A DNA stretch of 64,000 nt from Punctularia strigosozonata HHB-11173 SS5 (lineage: Eukaryota > Basidiomycota > Agaricomycetes > Corticiales > Punctulariaceae), in assembly GCF_000264995.1 (NCBI RefSeq), contig NW_006767453.1:156485-220484 (forward strand), given 5' to 3'. Made by a program: the position numbers and the translations under genes. Numbering within the stretch: position 1 is the first letter of the stretch; each line of letters begins with the position of its first letter. Below, piece by piece: positions 1-15,236 of the stretch. The notes under the pieces were generated by a model that was not told the DNA's origin, ran no database searches, and was given only the letters and a program-made list of their open reading frames with translations.

Positions 1-678
1 CGGTGTCTGCTCAGAACGTGAGCTGTGACTGGAGTAGCGTGAATGCGGATGATACGCACAGTGCCCGCTACTGAGGCTGCCGAAGTGGTTCGTGACGGCG
101 TAAAGGTCATACTTGTAAGGGGGTATTTGACGTCTGGGATCGTCCAAGGATAACTGCTGGGCACCTGGTATCCCATTGTCCACGCCCGGCGGCAACGGCG
201 GCGGCATGTAGTTCGTCAAATCTAATCCCTTGGTCGGGAAGTCGACAAACGTCTCAATCTTGTCAGCCGCGGCTCCCTTGGATGAGAACCGCTTGAGGTG
301 GATGAGTAGGATGGGCGGCAAGCGGGATAGTGATAGCTGCTTGGTTGCTCGACGGAGTGCTTTGCAATGTGGGCAATTCCTACAACATTCGATTGAATGA
401 CCGTACACCGGCGCGGAACAATAAATACGCACCATGCATCGGACTTTTCCATGATCTCTTCCTTCACGAACGCGTCCAGGCACTGCTGCAGGGTGACCTT
501 GCTAAGCCGGCCGGTGGGCACAGGCAGGGTTAGGTACATGAACGTGTTGTACGTCGTCGATGTGTTCTGGCACGTCAGGCACTGTAGCCGATTCCGGAAT
601 TGACCTTGGAAGAAGTCCACGATCAGGCTATCGTTGCGCATGCGGTAAATGTGCCATTCTTGCTCGCTCGCGATCTGT
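1..678. repeat. Copy of 1236-1913 (unmerged contig overlap)
   Basis: This stretch is the same sequence as 1236-1913, offset by 1,235 bases, and it stops exactly at the run of N. It contains the middle of the ubiquitin protease gene: on the minus strand the segment from the DFFQGQFRNRLQCLTC region to just upstream of the catalytic His box. Two identical partial copies on either side of a gap are best explained as the end of one contig overlapping the start of the next. It should not be annotated as a second protease gene. Confidence 0.9.
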
Positions 679-998
679 NNNNNNNNNNNNNNNNNNNNNN
701 NNNNNNNNNNNNNNNNNNNNNNNNNNNNNNNNNNNNNNNNNNNNNNNNNNNNNNNNNNNNNNNNNNNNNNNNNNNNNNNNNNNNNNNNNNNNNNNNNNNN
801 NNNNNNNNNNNNNNNNNNNNNNNNNNNNNNNNNNNNNNNNNNNNNNNNNNNNNNNNNNNNNNNNNNNNNNNNNNNNNNNNNNNNNNNNNNNNNNNNNNNN
901 NNNNNNNNNNNNNNNNNNNNNNNNNNNNNNNNNNNNNNNNNNNNNNNNNNNNNNNNNNNNNNNNNNNNNNNNNNNNNNNNNNNNNNNNNNNNNNNNNN
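679..998. other. Assembly gap (320 N)
   Basis: A run of 320 N. Because the flanks overlap (1-678 equals 1236-1913), the true gap size is probably negative, and the contigs could be merged by deleting one copy. Confidence 0.99.
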
Positions 999-1063
999 GC
1001 AGACAAATACAGATGAAAACAGAGTCGGCCGTTGCAGCGGTAAATGGACAAGCCGATTGGAGT

Positions 1064-4000
1064 TTAAGCTTTGACGCGCTTGTAGAATAGGACGTACGCC
1101 GGTTTACCCTGACATTCTGATAAGCAGCTACACAGGACCAAGGTCGCTGATTACTTACGACCACTTCTTTGGGATCAGCCTGTACGACCCGGCTGTCGTC
1201 GCAGTAAAGCCATTGGTTGCGGGAAGATATGAACGCGGTGTCTGCTCAGAACGTGAGCTGTGACTGGAGTAGCGTGAATGCGGATGATACGCACAGTGCC
1301 CGCTACTGAGGCTGCCGAAGTGGTTCGTGACGGCGTAAAGGTCATACTTGTAAGGGGGTATTTGACGTCTGGGATCGTCCAAGGATAACTGCTGGGCACC
1401 TGGTATCCCATTGTCCACGCCCGGCGGCAACGGCGGCGGCATGTAGTTCGTCAAATCTAATCCCTTGGTCGGGAAGTCGACAAACGTCTCAATCTTGTCA
1501 GCCGCGGCTCCCTTGGATGAGAACCGCTTGAGGTGGATGAGTAGGATGGGCGGCAAGCGGGATAGTGATAGCTGCTTGGTTGCTCGACGGAGTGCTTTGC
1601 AATGTGGGCAATTCCTACAACATTCGATTGAATGACCGTACACCGGCGCGGAACAATAAATACGCACCATGCATCGGACTTTTCCATGATCTCTTCCTTC
1701 ACGAACGCGTCCAGGCACTGCTGCAGGGTGACCTTGCTAAGCCGGCCGGTGGGCACAGGCAGGGTTAGGTACATGAACGTGTTGTACGTCGTCGATGTGT
1801 TCTGGCACGTCAGGCACTGTAGCCGATTCCGGAATTGACCTTGGAAGAAGTCCACGATCAGGCTATCGTTGCGCATGCGGTAAATGTGCCATTCTTGCTC
1901 GCTCGCGATCTGTTGAGGCAGCCTTTCAAGCTCGCGCTCCCGTTCCGGCGTCGGTTGATAAGTGGGCTTCTGCAAGATGCGGTTCATGTCCTCATGGAGG
2001 CTGTCCAGGAGCGTGCTCAGGAATTCTTGGCAATCGTGCTGCTCCGAGCCATCGAACTGGTTGGCATGGCGGATGAAATCAGCCTATTAAATATATCAGC
2101 ACCCGGAAATACACTGGTGACCGCAAGATGTGCGCACGCGGAACTTGACTGGGGTTAGATACGACACGGCGCCTTGATTGATGTCTCTGAGCAACGTCGC
2201 GAAACCGGCTGTAACCGCCCCCTTCGTCCCGAGCGGGTTCACCATGTTGATTGCATGCTGCCAATACCCATCTGTCAAGGTTCATCAGTCCATATTGTCC
2301 TGAATCGACAGCACGAAAACTCACCGAGGAAAAAACGGGCGAAGGGGACTGTCGCATTCAGGCATTGGATGGTCGAGTTCATGTAGCACGTGTTACCCAT
2401 GTTCTTCAGGCCTGCAGGGCTAATCTGCGAATCGCCCCAATAATGAACAGGGTAATCAGATTGGATCGTCGGTGCCCTGGGTCCGGTGGGCAATGAAGCG
2501 ACCGGTGGTGGTTGCATCACCCTCGCTGGACGCACATCCTGCCTTTCGAGAGTGGATGCCGCGACGGCAGGAGGCGGTCGTAAGACATGATGCGAAGACA
2601 GGTCGGGATAGTCTATTTGCTGTCGCGGCATGCTGGATAACGCTTCTTGGGACTGATCGACGAAGTCGCTCCGCCGTCTCGAGAGCGGCGAAGGATTAAT
2701 AGAGGCTTGCGGAGGTGGCGAGACCAACCCGAAATGTTCGCGTGAGGATGAAGCGAAGGAAGTAGATGAACCAGAAATGGTGGGTGACATCGGTCGGGCA
2801 AATGCGGGGTATTGAATTCCAGAATTTCCAGGTGGTAGAGTTGGTATAATAGATGGTGATGACTGATGGTCAAGGTATGTTACCGGTTACGTCAAGGTCA
2901 AGGGACGAAAAATACTACGCACATATTCGGCAGAAATCGGTTTTGGACTGAAGGTTCCCGAAGGCGGGCGAGAGAGCGCCGGTCGGCGCGACAAACCGCG
3001 AGTAGCGGACAACACGCCATTCGCGTCGTCCATCGCGGTGCTATGGAAAACCTCGTTAGCAAAGTGAAGAAACAAGGTCAAGCACGCGCACCGAGAGGGA
3101 CCAGCCAGGGGCTGCTGATCGACGGAGGGACGGTACTGGTGCTTCGGCGTGGGAGGTGTCCTCGTAGTGGCATCGGTCTGAGCCCTGCCCCTTCCCAGGA
3201 TCACACTCTGCGGGTCGGACTGCGCCGGGGACCTCGAATGTGATGGAGGCTGCTGAGCTTCTTCCCTTCCGTAGGCAGAGATCGAGCTCGTCCCGTTGAC
3301 GATCCCGATCCCACTTGAGCTCGCGCTGTGCAAGGCGCCCGGCGCCTTCATCGACCCGGACCCGACCCCATCGGCCATTGTTCCGTCTCCTTTGACCACC
3401 TCGCCTTCGCCAAACTCCGCCTTCCACGCCTGCAGGCCGCCCTCGAGCAGCACCGGGATTTTCTTCAGCATCTTCCTGAACGCATTTTCGTAGATGGCGC
3501 GGCCAAGCGACATGAACGGCGAATTGAAGGGACCGAAGTCGGCCGAGGCGTCATCGTACATGACTACGAGATCGAACTTGTCACGATTCGAGAACGGTAT
3601 GCGTTCGTTCTGTGGGGCGATGGACAGGGAATCCTCGATCATGTCTCCGGTAAGACTGGACGCAGCGATATATCAGCACCAAGCCTTGCGTAGGAAGCTT
3701 TCGACTTACTTATCCCTCCGCAAGACCATCGGCTCCAAACACACCACCGGTTCGCCCTTGATGTGCTCTCGCTCGAACTCCGCTCGCGTCCTCAGATCCA
3801 ACAACAACACCTGAATGCCAGGATGATACATATACTCATATAACTGCCTCGGGGTCGTGGTATTGGTCTGCGGGAGCTCCGGCTTTTGCAGTTGGGGCGA
3901 GTTTGAACTGCCCGTTAGTCGGGGTGACCGTCCAGGCACGGGAGAGGAATTCAGAGAAAGAGCGGAGGGTTTGCGTGGGACGGAAGGGGAGGCTCGGGAG

Positions 4001-5339
4001 GTGGGAGACATGCGTGCTGGAGAAGATGGGCGACTGATGGAATATGTCTCGATGTTGGATAGACCGGAGGTGCTGGAGATGCGTGTCCCAGTATCCGTTG
4101 GCAAAACGGGGAAAGCTTTGGGCGTGATCCCGTTCGGTACTATGACATCGTCGATTCGTGGATTACTATGGGTGCTTGAGCCGGTGCTCCCTGTACCACC
4201 CGTGGCAGCCGGAGGTATGTGCAAGCCTTGTAGCTCGTCAAGCTCGTCAATGGAAGGGAACTGTTGTTGGAAAGTGTCGAGATTGAAATGTGACGTCCGG
4301 GGTGATGAGGTTGTTGAAGACGTTGGTGAAGGCGGTCCAAGCGTTGACGCTGGAACGAAGGCCTGGGTACCAGCGGTGGTGAACGGCGTAGACGCGGATA
4401 TGACAGGGGACATGAGGCCGGCTGGTTGACCAGGTGAGGGCGAAGAGACATTGAAAGAAGGAGGCAATGGTGAGGAAGAGTGGGTAGATGGCGGTTGAGG
4501 TGTGGTCGTCGTTTGGATGGAGAGGTGCTGGGGTCCCACCCGGTTTGGACGGGGAGATGACGGGAGCGACGTTGGTATCGACGGCAGCGTCGTCGGGGCC
4601 TTGGGAAGTTCACGAGAGATGCGCTTCGAGGTCGTATCAACCGTCATTCCTGCGTTCTGTAATGAACGCATGCGGTCAGCTATGCTACCTCCTGATTCCT
4701 GCACAGGACCATCTACACCGCCATTGACCTTCCTGGGACTGCATAGCGGGGTCAGTTCGAACCGATTTATATCGGATCAAAAACGTACAGGCCAGCAGCT
4801 TTCTCCATTTCGACGAGCCTGTTCTCCACATCCTTCGTCCGCTCTTGCAGCCTGCCCCCGCCATACTGCGGTATTGTTAGCACGGTCCTTCAATGACCAG
4901 AGACGCTACATACTTGTTGGAATTCCTTGAACTCCATCGTCAGGACGCCCTTCGCATGCTCCGCCTTAAGCTCCGGGTTGTCCATGAACATCTTCACCAA
5001 TCCTACCGCCCGGTAGTACTTGCTCAACGCCGCCTTCAAGTCCCCGTCGTTCTCCGAGTCTTGCGCTTGAATCACCAGTGCCCTCGCAGTCTTGATGAGG
5101 CTGATGGCGGATGCGCCGCGCGCGGCAGTGTAGGTGTCGTGGAGGGCCTTTTCCTTGATCTCCGCCACGGTCTGCTCGTGCGTCGGGGATCGCAGAGATC
5201 CATTTTGCATTGGTGCTGAGCACGGCGGGCGTGGAGTGAGAGTCTGTCCGATGGAAGCGAGCTGCCACTGACCATGAAATGATCGACCGAACGTTGGCGA
5301 AAGTGCGGACTGTGCTGGTAACACGGAAACCCCGGGCAT
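1064..5339 (-). CDS. Ubiquitin carboxyl-terminal hydrolase, rhodanese + USP (Doa4/USP8 type)
   Basis: A cysteine protease that removes ubiquitin from proteins, probably at endosomes as Doa4/USP8 does. In order there is a helical USP8-dimerisation/MIT-like segment (near 4900-5200, with the run ALSKYYRAVGLVKMFMDNPE), a long Ser/Pro/Thr linker, and a rhodanese domain (about 3400-3850, starting QLYEYMYHPGIQVLLLDLRT). The USP domain follows, with Cys box GLKNMGNTCYMNSTIQCL near 2390 and His box YDLYAVTNHFGSLSSGH near 1290. Removing a 52-nt intron in the His box gives SGHYTAF, and removing the last intron gives the typical end GKPAYVLFYKRVKA with stop at 1064-1066. The rhodanese motif lacks an obvious catalytic Cys, as is usual in these proteases. 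The start is either 5339 or the ATG at 5210; the latter fits the conserved helix better. About 1.2 kaa. Looks intact. Confidence 0.85.
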
Positions 5340-6072
5340 GTGAACTAGGGCCGGTTGAGGCGCTGTGCTTCTGCTTCTGCTTCTGGTGCTCTACGGCGAG
5401 TTGCTCGTCTGTTGTAAAGTATCGTGCTGATAAAAGGGTATATTGAGCGCGACCACTGGGTTATAACGTCGTAGTTTAGCGTCGAGAACGTGGGGTCGCA
5501 GGCGGTGACACCACCAAGCTTGCCTTACTTCGGTGGCACTGTGCGCAGTCGATCACAAAAACTGCAATGACCTCTTTACTCATCACTCTCATCTACCACT
5601 ATCAGCGTAAAGCCGTAAAGATAAAGCTGGTCCTTATACAAAATAGTACATGCCGCACTGATCATGAGGCAGATGCATGGTTCGTACACCGCCAGAAGGC
5701 GGAGGGGAACCGCGGCTGGCGTCGTCGAAGCCGAAAGTCCGAGTCCGATAGGCACGTCGTATCCCACACCATCCGTCCGTTCTGGCGCTCGCGGAATCCC
5801 CGGAAGCAGATTGACATCACCGCACGTCCTCTGCGCCTGCCATACCCGTACCTGCAAGGCGCGAAAGCTGCAGGGTGTCCAAAAATACGAGCGCGACAGC
5901 CTCGCAGTTCCGCCGACCTCCGCGCCAAGCCCTCCAGGGCCGTGCTGGAGTTCACGGGCGTCTGTTCAGGATAGGCAACCTGGCGATTGGCTTTTGCGCC
6001 GTGAATCCGGTGCGCGGGTTCCAAAGCAACGTGGTCTTGATAATGCGACCCGACTCGCACATGTCGCCGTCG
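5340..6072. other. Intergenic, no gene seen
   Basis: Spacer between the ubiquitin protease start and the stop codon of the next minus-strand gene. Open frames on both strands are short and resemble no family I know. It must contain the protease promoter and the 3' UTR of the Msd1-like gene. Confidence 0.6.
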
Positions 6073-9000
6073 TCACTTCCGACCCGGTCCTTTCGTAGGC
6101 AAGCTTTCTGGAGGCAAATCCGCGACGGGCACACGCTTGGCGCCCCCCGGTCGTCCAGCGATACTGGGCTTGGACGCTGCGGCGATGGCAGCACCCGCTC
6201 GACTAGCCATCCTCGAGCTCGACCGCGTAGGTTGAGCGGATGCCTGAGCCGCAGCTTTAGCCCTCTTACTCGCCGCGCCGTTCTCCTTCTCCCTTGGCCT
6301 CTTCTCACCAACGACTGCGGACCCGGCCTTGCTGTTCGTCGCAGGCGCGGACGTCTTCGCAGTCCCGGTCGTCGATGACGCAGCCGAAGCCTTGCCCTTG
6401 CCCTTCTCCTGCGCCGTCAGCCTCCGGCCTGGTTTTTCCTTATCGATCCCTCTTTCCTTCTCCCTCTCCTTGGACGGCGCGTGATTCCACTCGGTCTTCT
6501 TGTCCCTCAGCGGGCTCTCCTCGTCCAGCACCTTGTTCATCAGCATTTGCACCTGCTTCAGCCCTCCGCCGCGGGCGTCCTTCTCCGCGCCCTTCTGCCT
6601 CGCCTCGATCACGCTCTCCATCGGCGGCGCGGGAGTCGGACTTTCCTCCACGACGCCGCCATCCGCGCTCTCATCGGTTTCCATCACCGCGTCCAAACCG
6701 CCGCCCATGGCATCGGTTGGCGAATCCGCGAGCATCAAGATCCGACTCAATGGACTCGGTTTTGCGGGCGAGTATGCGTGTATCATGTGCGGGGCGAAGG
6801 GCTTGGCCATAGGAAAGCCGCCGGGGTTTCGCGAGGGGGTGATTTGAGGTTGTGCTTGGGCGGGCGGAGCTAACGTAGGAGGAGCTTGAGAGGGCACAGG
6901 CGCGATCGGATTGTTAGGAGGGCCAGCTTCGGCCTGCATTGTCATCATCGAAGACATCTTCGGTAACTCGAACGCGGGCAACCCGAGACCAATGAACGGT
7001 TTTGATGCTGTCGGCTGTACGTCCATCGGTGCCGGGTTTGAAGGAGCTGCTATTGAGAATATCCCGGACGGTCCTGGCGGCAAACTCGATTGCGGACTCT
7101 TTGGCGGGAGGACGAAGGCGCCTGGCACGAGCGGCCCTGCGGGTTTAGACGACGGCGGCGGTATAACCTCCGTCTCGAACGGCGGAACTATTTTGCCTGT
7201 AGGAAATCGGTCAGCGATCTCAGATTTTGCGAGTTATACCGGATGAGATATCGTACCTTTGGTTGGTGATAGTAAGTTTAGCAATCCCATAGAACTCCGC
7301 CTGCCATGACGAGACTTCTTGCCCCCCGCGCCTACGCGCACGGGCGAGCGCACCTTCTTCGCGGGTGACCCGTGCCCTTGCTTGCGTTTCTCCTTTTTGG
7401 GAACAGCGGCAAGATCTCCAGGACCTGCCTCGACGATGTCTTTGACCCTCGACGGCCCCGGCTGGGGCATCCGATCCGTGCGCTGGGGCCTCTTTCCTAC
7501 ATCCTGCTCCCGCTTCTCCGTCTTCTTCGCTTTCTTCTCTACCTTCAACGCCGACACACCGTCTTTGTCCCCCTCACCCTTATGTCCGGGCGTGGGCGGT
7601 AAAACGTCCAGCATCTTCTCCACCCGCAACCTCCTCTTTTCTTCTTCAAGCTCCTCTCTTTCCCGCCTGAGCGCCTCCCTCTCCTTCCCGAACCTGACCG
7701 CCTTCTCCGTAAATCGCCTCCTCTCCTCCTCCAGTTCCTTCACCCTGTCCTCCAGCATGATCTTCTCCTCGTCCACCACTGGGGCCGTTATCAAATCCAC
7801 CGACATCTCGTGCGCGGCCTGCTCTGGCGGGAGGTGACCGGCAAGGTCGGATTCGGATTGCGCTTCGGCTAGCTGGGAGATGAGCGCCTGCGTCTGCGCG
7901 GCATATTCCTGCGCCTGCTTGCGCGTGACTTCCAGCTCGGCGGTCAGCTTCGCCACGATAGCCTCTGATCGGTCGGCGTTGGGGGCTGGCTTGCGCTCTG
8001 ATGTTGCTTGCGCAGCCGCAGGTGATGAAGACGAGGCCAACAAGTTGATTGAGGAGATGGCGTTCCGTAACGAGACAAACAGATCTGTCAGTTTGGCTGA
8101 CGCCGCATCCGGCGTTGGTGGCGTCAACGGGAAGAGCTCCGTTTGCGAAATATGCGATATCTTCAAAAACAGAACAATGGGATGGATCAGTAGTTGCCAG
8201 GTCACCCAGATGTATTGGGAAGCACCTGCTCGACGTCCATGTGAGAACTGCCCTCGTCCACCGCCTTGGCCTGGCATGCATATATCATCTCCTGGACGTT
8301 CTTGGCAGTTTGCATTGTCAACTCGCGAAGATGCTCGTTCTCGCGAGCAAGGCCCCTTCGCGCGGCCTCCGCATCTCCCAGGGCGCTCTCCATGAGGCTG
8401 TCGGTCGAGCACAGGATCTTCGCAGGATCGGCCACGAGCGAATTTGCGCACTTTGGGGCGTTCAGGGTTCCGGGGAGACTCTGCAAGTATCGGGTTTGAG
8501 CGGAGAATAAAATGCAGAGTGATATGGTTTCCTACCCCGATCTTCAGTTGTGTGTCGGACAGCTTGGACCAGCGCTCCACCATGCGCTCACACTCGCGTT
8601 CTTTTTTCTTAATCTCGAGCTGGTGCTGGGACCGAAGCGCCTGGATTGCGGTGCGTGTGCGCGAGAGTTCGGCGTCAGCATGCTTGTGTGCCAACTCGGA
8701 TTGCTGCAGCGACCGATTTGCTGTTCTAAATACAATATATGAGCATATATGCAGGTGAACTGCAGAGGGAAAGACGCTGACGCTAGCCGGGACTTGAACA
8801 CGTTCACTTCGCGCTCTGCATTGGCGGCTTTATCGGATACTTCCTTGTGTTTCGAAGTCAAGCGTTCGTAGTCGTACGAGAGAGTGCGGAGCTTGGTAGT
8901 GAGCTCCTCCGTCCGAGCCATGTCTTCCTACACATACCACCATTCAGCCACTCCTCCGACTATATGCTATCACATGGAGCTACTCACAATCCTGCAGCTC

Positions 9001-9227
9001 AACATGCCGAGCAAGCATTTGACGACTCTCGCCTCGTCCTCCCTCCCAAGTCCATCCAGAGAAAGCGGGCTTCCGTAGATGAAGCCATGCGCGAGCAGCT
9101 GAGCGTTGATGAACTGCAGCGACCCCTGCGAACCCTGAGCAAAATCGGAGGTAATGTCACCAACAGACGACTGTATGTCGGATATCGTGTCGTTCACGAC
9201 AAAATGAACGCCTTTCGGTCGGGACAT
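6073..9227 (-). CDS. Msd1/SSX2IP (ADIP) family microtubule-anchoring protein
   Basis: Coiled-coil protein of the afadin/alpha-actinin-binding (ADIP) family; the fission yeast member Msd1 and vertebrate SSX2IP anchor microtubule minus ends at the spindle pole or centrosome. The N-terminal family signature is clear: SLQFINAQLLAHGF followed by DARVVKCLLGMLSCR-type sequence (8980-9130), then ELTTKLRTLSYDYERLTSKH in exon 2. Further on is the motif RRRFTEKAVRFGKERE inside a long coil (about 7660-7760), which matches the FTEAAIRLG-type motif of the family. The C-terminal half (6073-7230) is a disordered Pro/Ala/Lys-rich tail rich in KR clusters. Start is the ATG at 9225-9227 (MSRPKGVHFVVND). At least four short introns. 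No lesions seen. Roughly 950 aa. Confidence 0.8.
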
Positions 9228-9497
9228 CGTAGAGTCGACCGCTTGACGTTTGCGGAACGTGTGCGCCGGGAATATCGCGAACCCTCAACGCGGTCACGTG
9301 CTCGCCTGCCAGCGTGTTTCCCGCGCGTTGCAGCTCGTGCCAACGGGTACGCTCGGATCAGACTATTAACAGATGAGAGATTATCGGGGTCATCCTGAGC
9401 AGTACAATACATAGATACAGAGCGTACAATATCTGTAGCAATATAATATCACAGTCCACCCCAGTCTCGACGATACGCCAGCAACCCGGTGCTGTTC

Positions 9498-11095
<1,598 letters not shown>

Positions 11096-11279
11096 TTACG
11101 TCGGGCGACGACGTTCCCATCCGCTCGCCTTGAAGTTTAGTTTTGTGTCCACAACGAAGAGTGAATGCATATCGGGTAGTCGGCCGACGAAGCAGAATGT
11201 CGGGCGAAGAGCCACGTCCGATAGTCAAATGAGACAGGATATGTGTTGACAGAGCTAAGTTCTTGCATGATAAAATTAT

Positions 11280-11403
11280 TGGCCAACGCCGGGGTCGAAC
11301 CGACGACCTTGGCGTAACCCTCATTTTCAATTGGGTGAATTGCGCCACACAATTGAAAGTGAGTGTATTAGCACCACGCTCTAACCAACTGAGCTAGTCG
11401 GCC
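11280..11403 (-). tRNA. tRNA-Ile (anticodon AAU) with 50-nt intron
   Basis: The cloverleaf reads on the minus strand from 11403. Acceptor GGCCGAC pairs with GTTGGCC, the D arm is GCTC/GAGC, the anticodon stem TGGTG/CGCCA encloses CTAATA-A with anticodon AAT, and the T arm is GTCGG-TTCGACC-CCGGC. The discriminator A is encoded at 11280. A 50-nt intron (11316-11365) sits at the canonical site after position 37. It contains an almost perfect inverted repeat (CTCACTTTCAATTG with CAATTGAAAATGAG). A T4 run at 11272-11275 on the minus strand can serve as the Pol III terminator. Confidence 0.93.
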
Positions 11404-12303
11404 ATGTTGGAGTAGAATTGTATGCCATACCTGGGTACAATGACACGAGCAGGTCATTCTTTCCTTATAAGTGTGCCCCGTGCGTGCTTCCATAGGTACT
11501 CTCTACACGCAGAGAAGCGCCGTCAGCGGGTCATTGATTCAGCAGGTCGCGTGACTGACCTTGTGTGTCGACGGTACACAATCCGGAGGAAGATCCGGAA
11601 ACGATTTGACTCCAGTCGGGATAATCCTCACGCATCAGGATCGATGACGCTTGACGTGGGTGTCATAATCATGCTTGAGGTTTGGTCCAAAGGCCCCCAA
11701 GTCGCCCTCCGAGCGTAGCTTGGTAAAGCAGAAAGGGACCGGTATGCCATGCTATAGCTCGAGAGCAGGGGGCGCGTTGGGTCGGCTGCGACAGATCCAG
11801 ACCGTGCAAGAACATGGGCCAGTGTTTTGTCATCCCAGTCGCATGCTCGCGGTTCAGCGAAGTGATATTGAATTGGCCGCGAGGAACGATTGGGCCGAGA
11901 TTGAGGACAAGTCAGCCTCAGCTGGGTTCGCATGGGAGCACGAGAGAGTCTGGTTGCCAAAAAAGGGAATGGCAGCGCAAAGGCTGATCCGTCGGTGCTC
12001 GTCGAATCTAAACGTCGCTGGGCCGGCCTTCGCAAGAACCAGCGACGACTAACTCGAACGGGCAGTCCAGGATTCACGCTCACCCAGGGGGCGACGACCC
12101 AGATAGCCGGAGATAGAGGGACAGCACGCGACTCCACCGACCGTGCTGGATCACCGGACATGTCGTCGTCGTCAGCCCTGCCCATTCTGCCCCGGAAAGG
12201 AAGTCTTCCACCACAGCCCGAGCTCACTAGCCGCGATCACATAAAAGCGGCCCGACCAATCGAGCACACCGTCATCCGTTCTCCCCTCTGTCGATAGCCA
12301 GCC
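11404..12303. other. Intergenic, no gene seen
   Basis: About 900 bases between the tRNA and the flavoprotein start. Open frames exist on both strands, but none shows family motifs or believable splice structure. It should hold the promoter of the downstream monooxygenase. Confidence 0.55.
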
Positions 12304-14791
<2,488 letters not shown>

Positions 14792-15236
14792 ACACGGATG
14801 CTCCAGTAGAATCGTAAGTAAATCTACCAGGTCTGGACATATTTGCTGTAACTGTAGTGTCGTCGTAATACGAGCACGTTTTTCAAGCCTGTCGCCGTCG
14901 AAGACAGAGCTCGGTTCACTCGGACAAGTGCTCCATGCACGTGCACGTGCACGTGCACGTGGACGACGCGTCAAAACACGCGTCTCGCGGCCACCACCCT
15001 ACAGTCCGTACTTGACGCTCACGCTCACGAACACTCGCCGCGTCGCTGTGTGGCGCTGTGTCCCTGACTGCGAAGGAGTTCTCAAGTACTCAAACACCGC
15101 GCCCAACGCTCGATATCGGACCGTGAAGACAAAGCATCCGGGACGCCACACTTCGGAAACGCCACATTTTCTGCAGCGCATACTTGCAGGATATAGCTCG
15201 TCTCAGAGTACACTAAACCGCGGCGACGAAATCTAC
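14792..15236. other. Intergenic with CACGTG repeat
   Basis: Spacer between the monooxygenase stop and the F-box gene start. Apart from the hexamer repeat at 14937-14960 I see nothing coding. Confidence 0.6.
14937..14960. repeat. (GCACGT)4 palindromic microsatellite
   Basis: Four tandem copies of the hexamer GCACGT, which creates overlapping CACGTG and GTGCAC palindromes. CACGTG is the core site of bHLH factors. It lies about 280 bases upstream of the F-box gene start. A shorter two-copy version occurs at about 37630, upstream of the second RING gene. Confidence 0.85.

Noticed and set aside
222-641. Second partial ubiquitin protease on the left
   Set aside because: Exact copy of 1457-1876 next to an N run; treated as contig overlap and not as a gene.
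560-1164. Long open frames through the N run
   Set aside because: They exist only because N translates as X.
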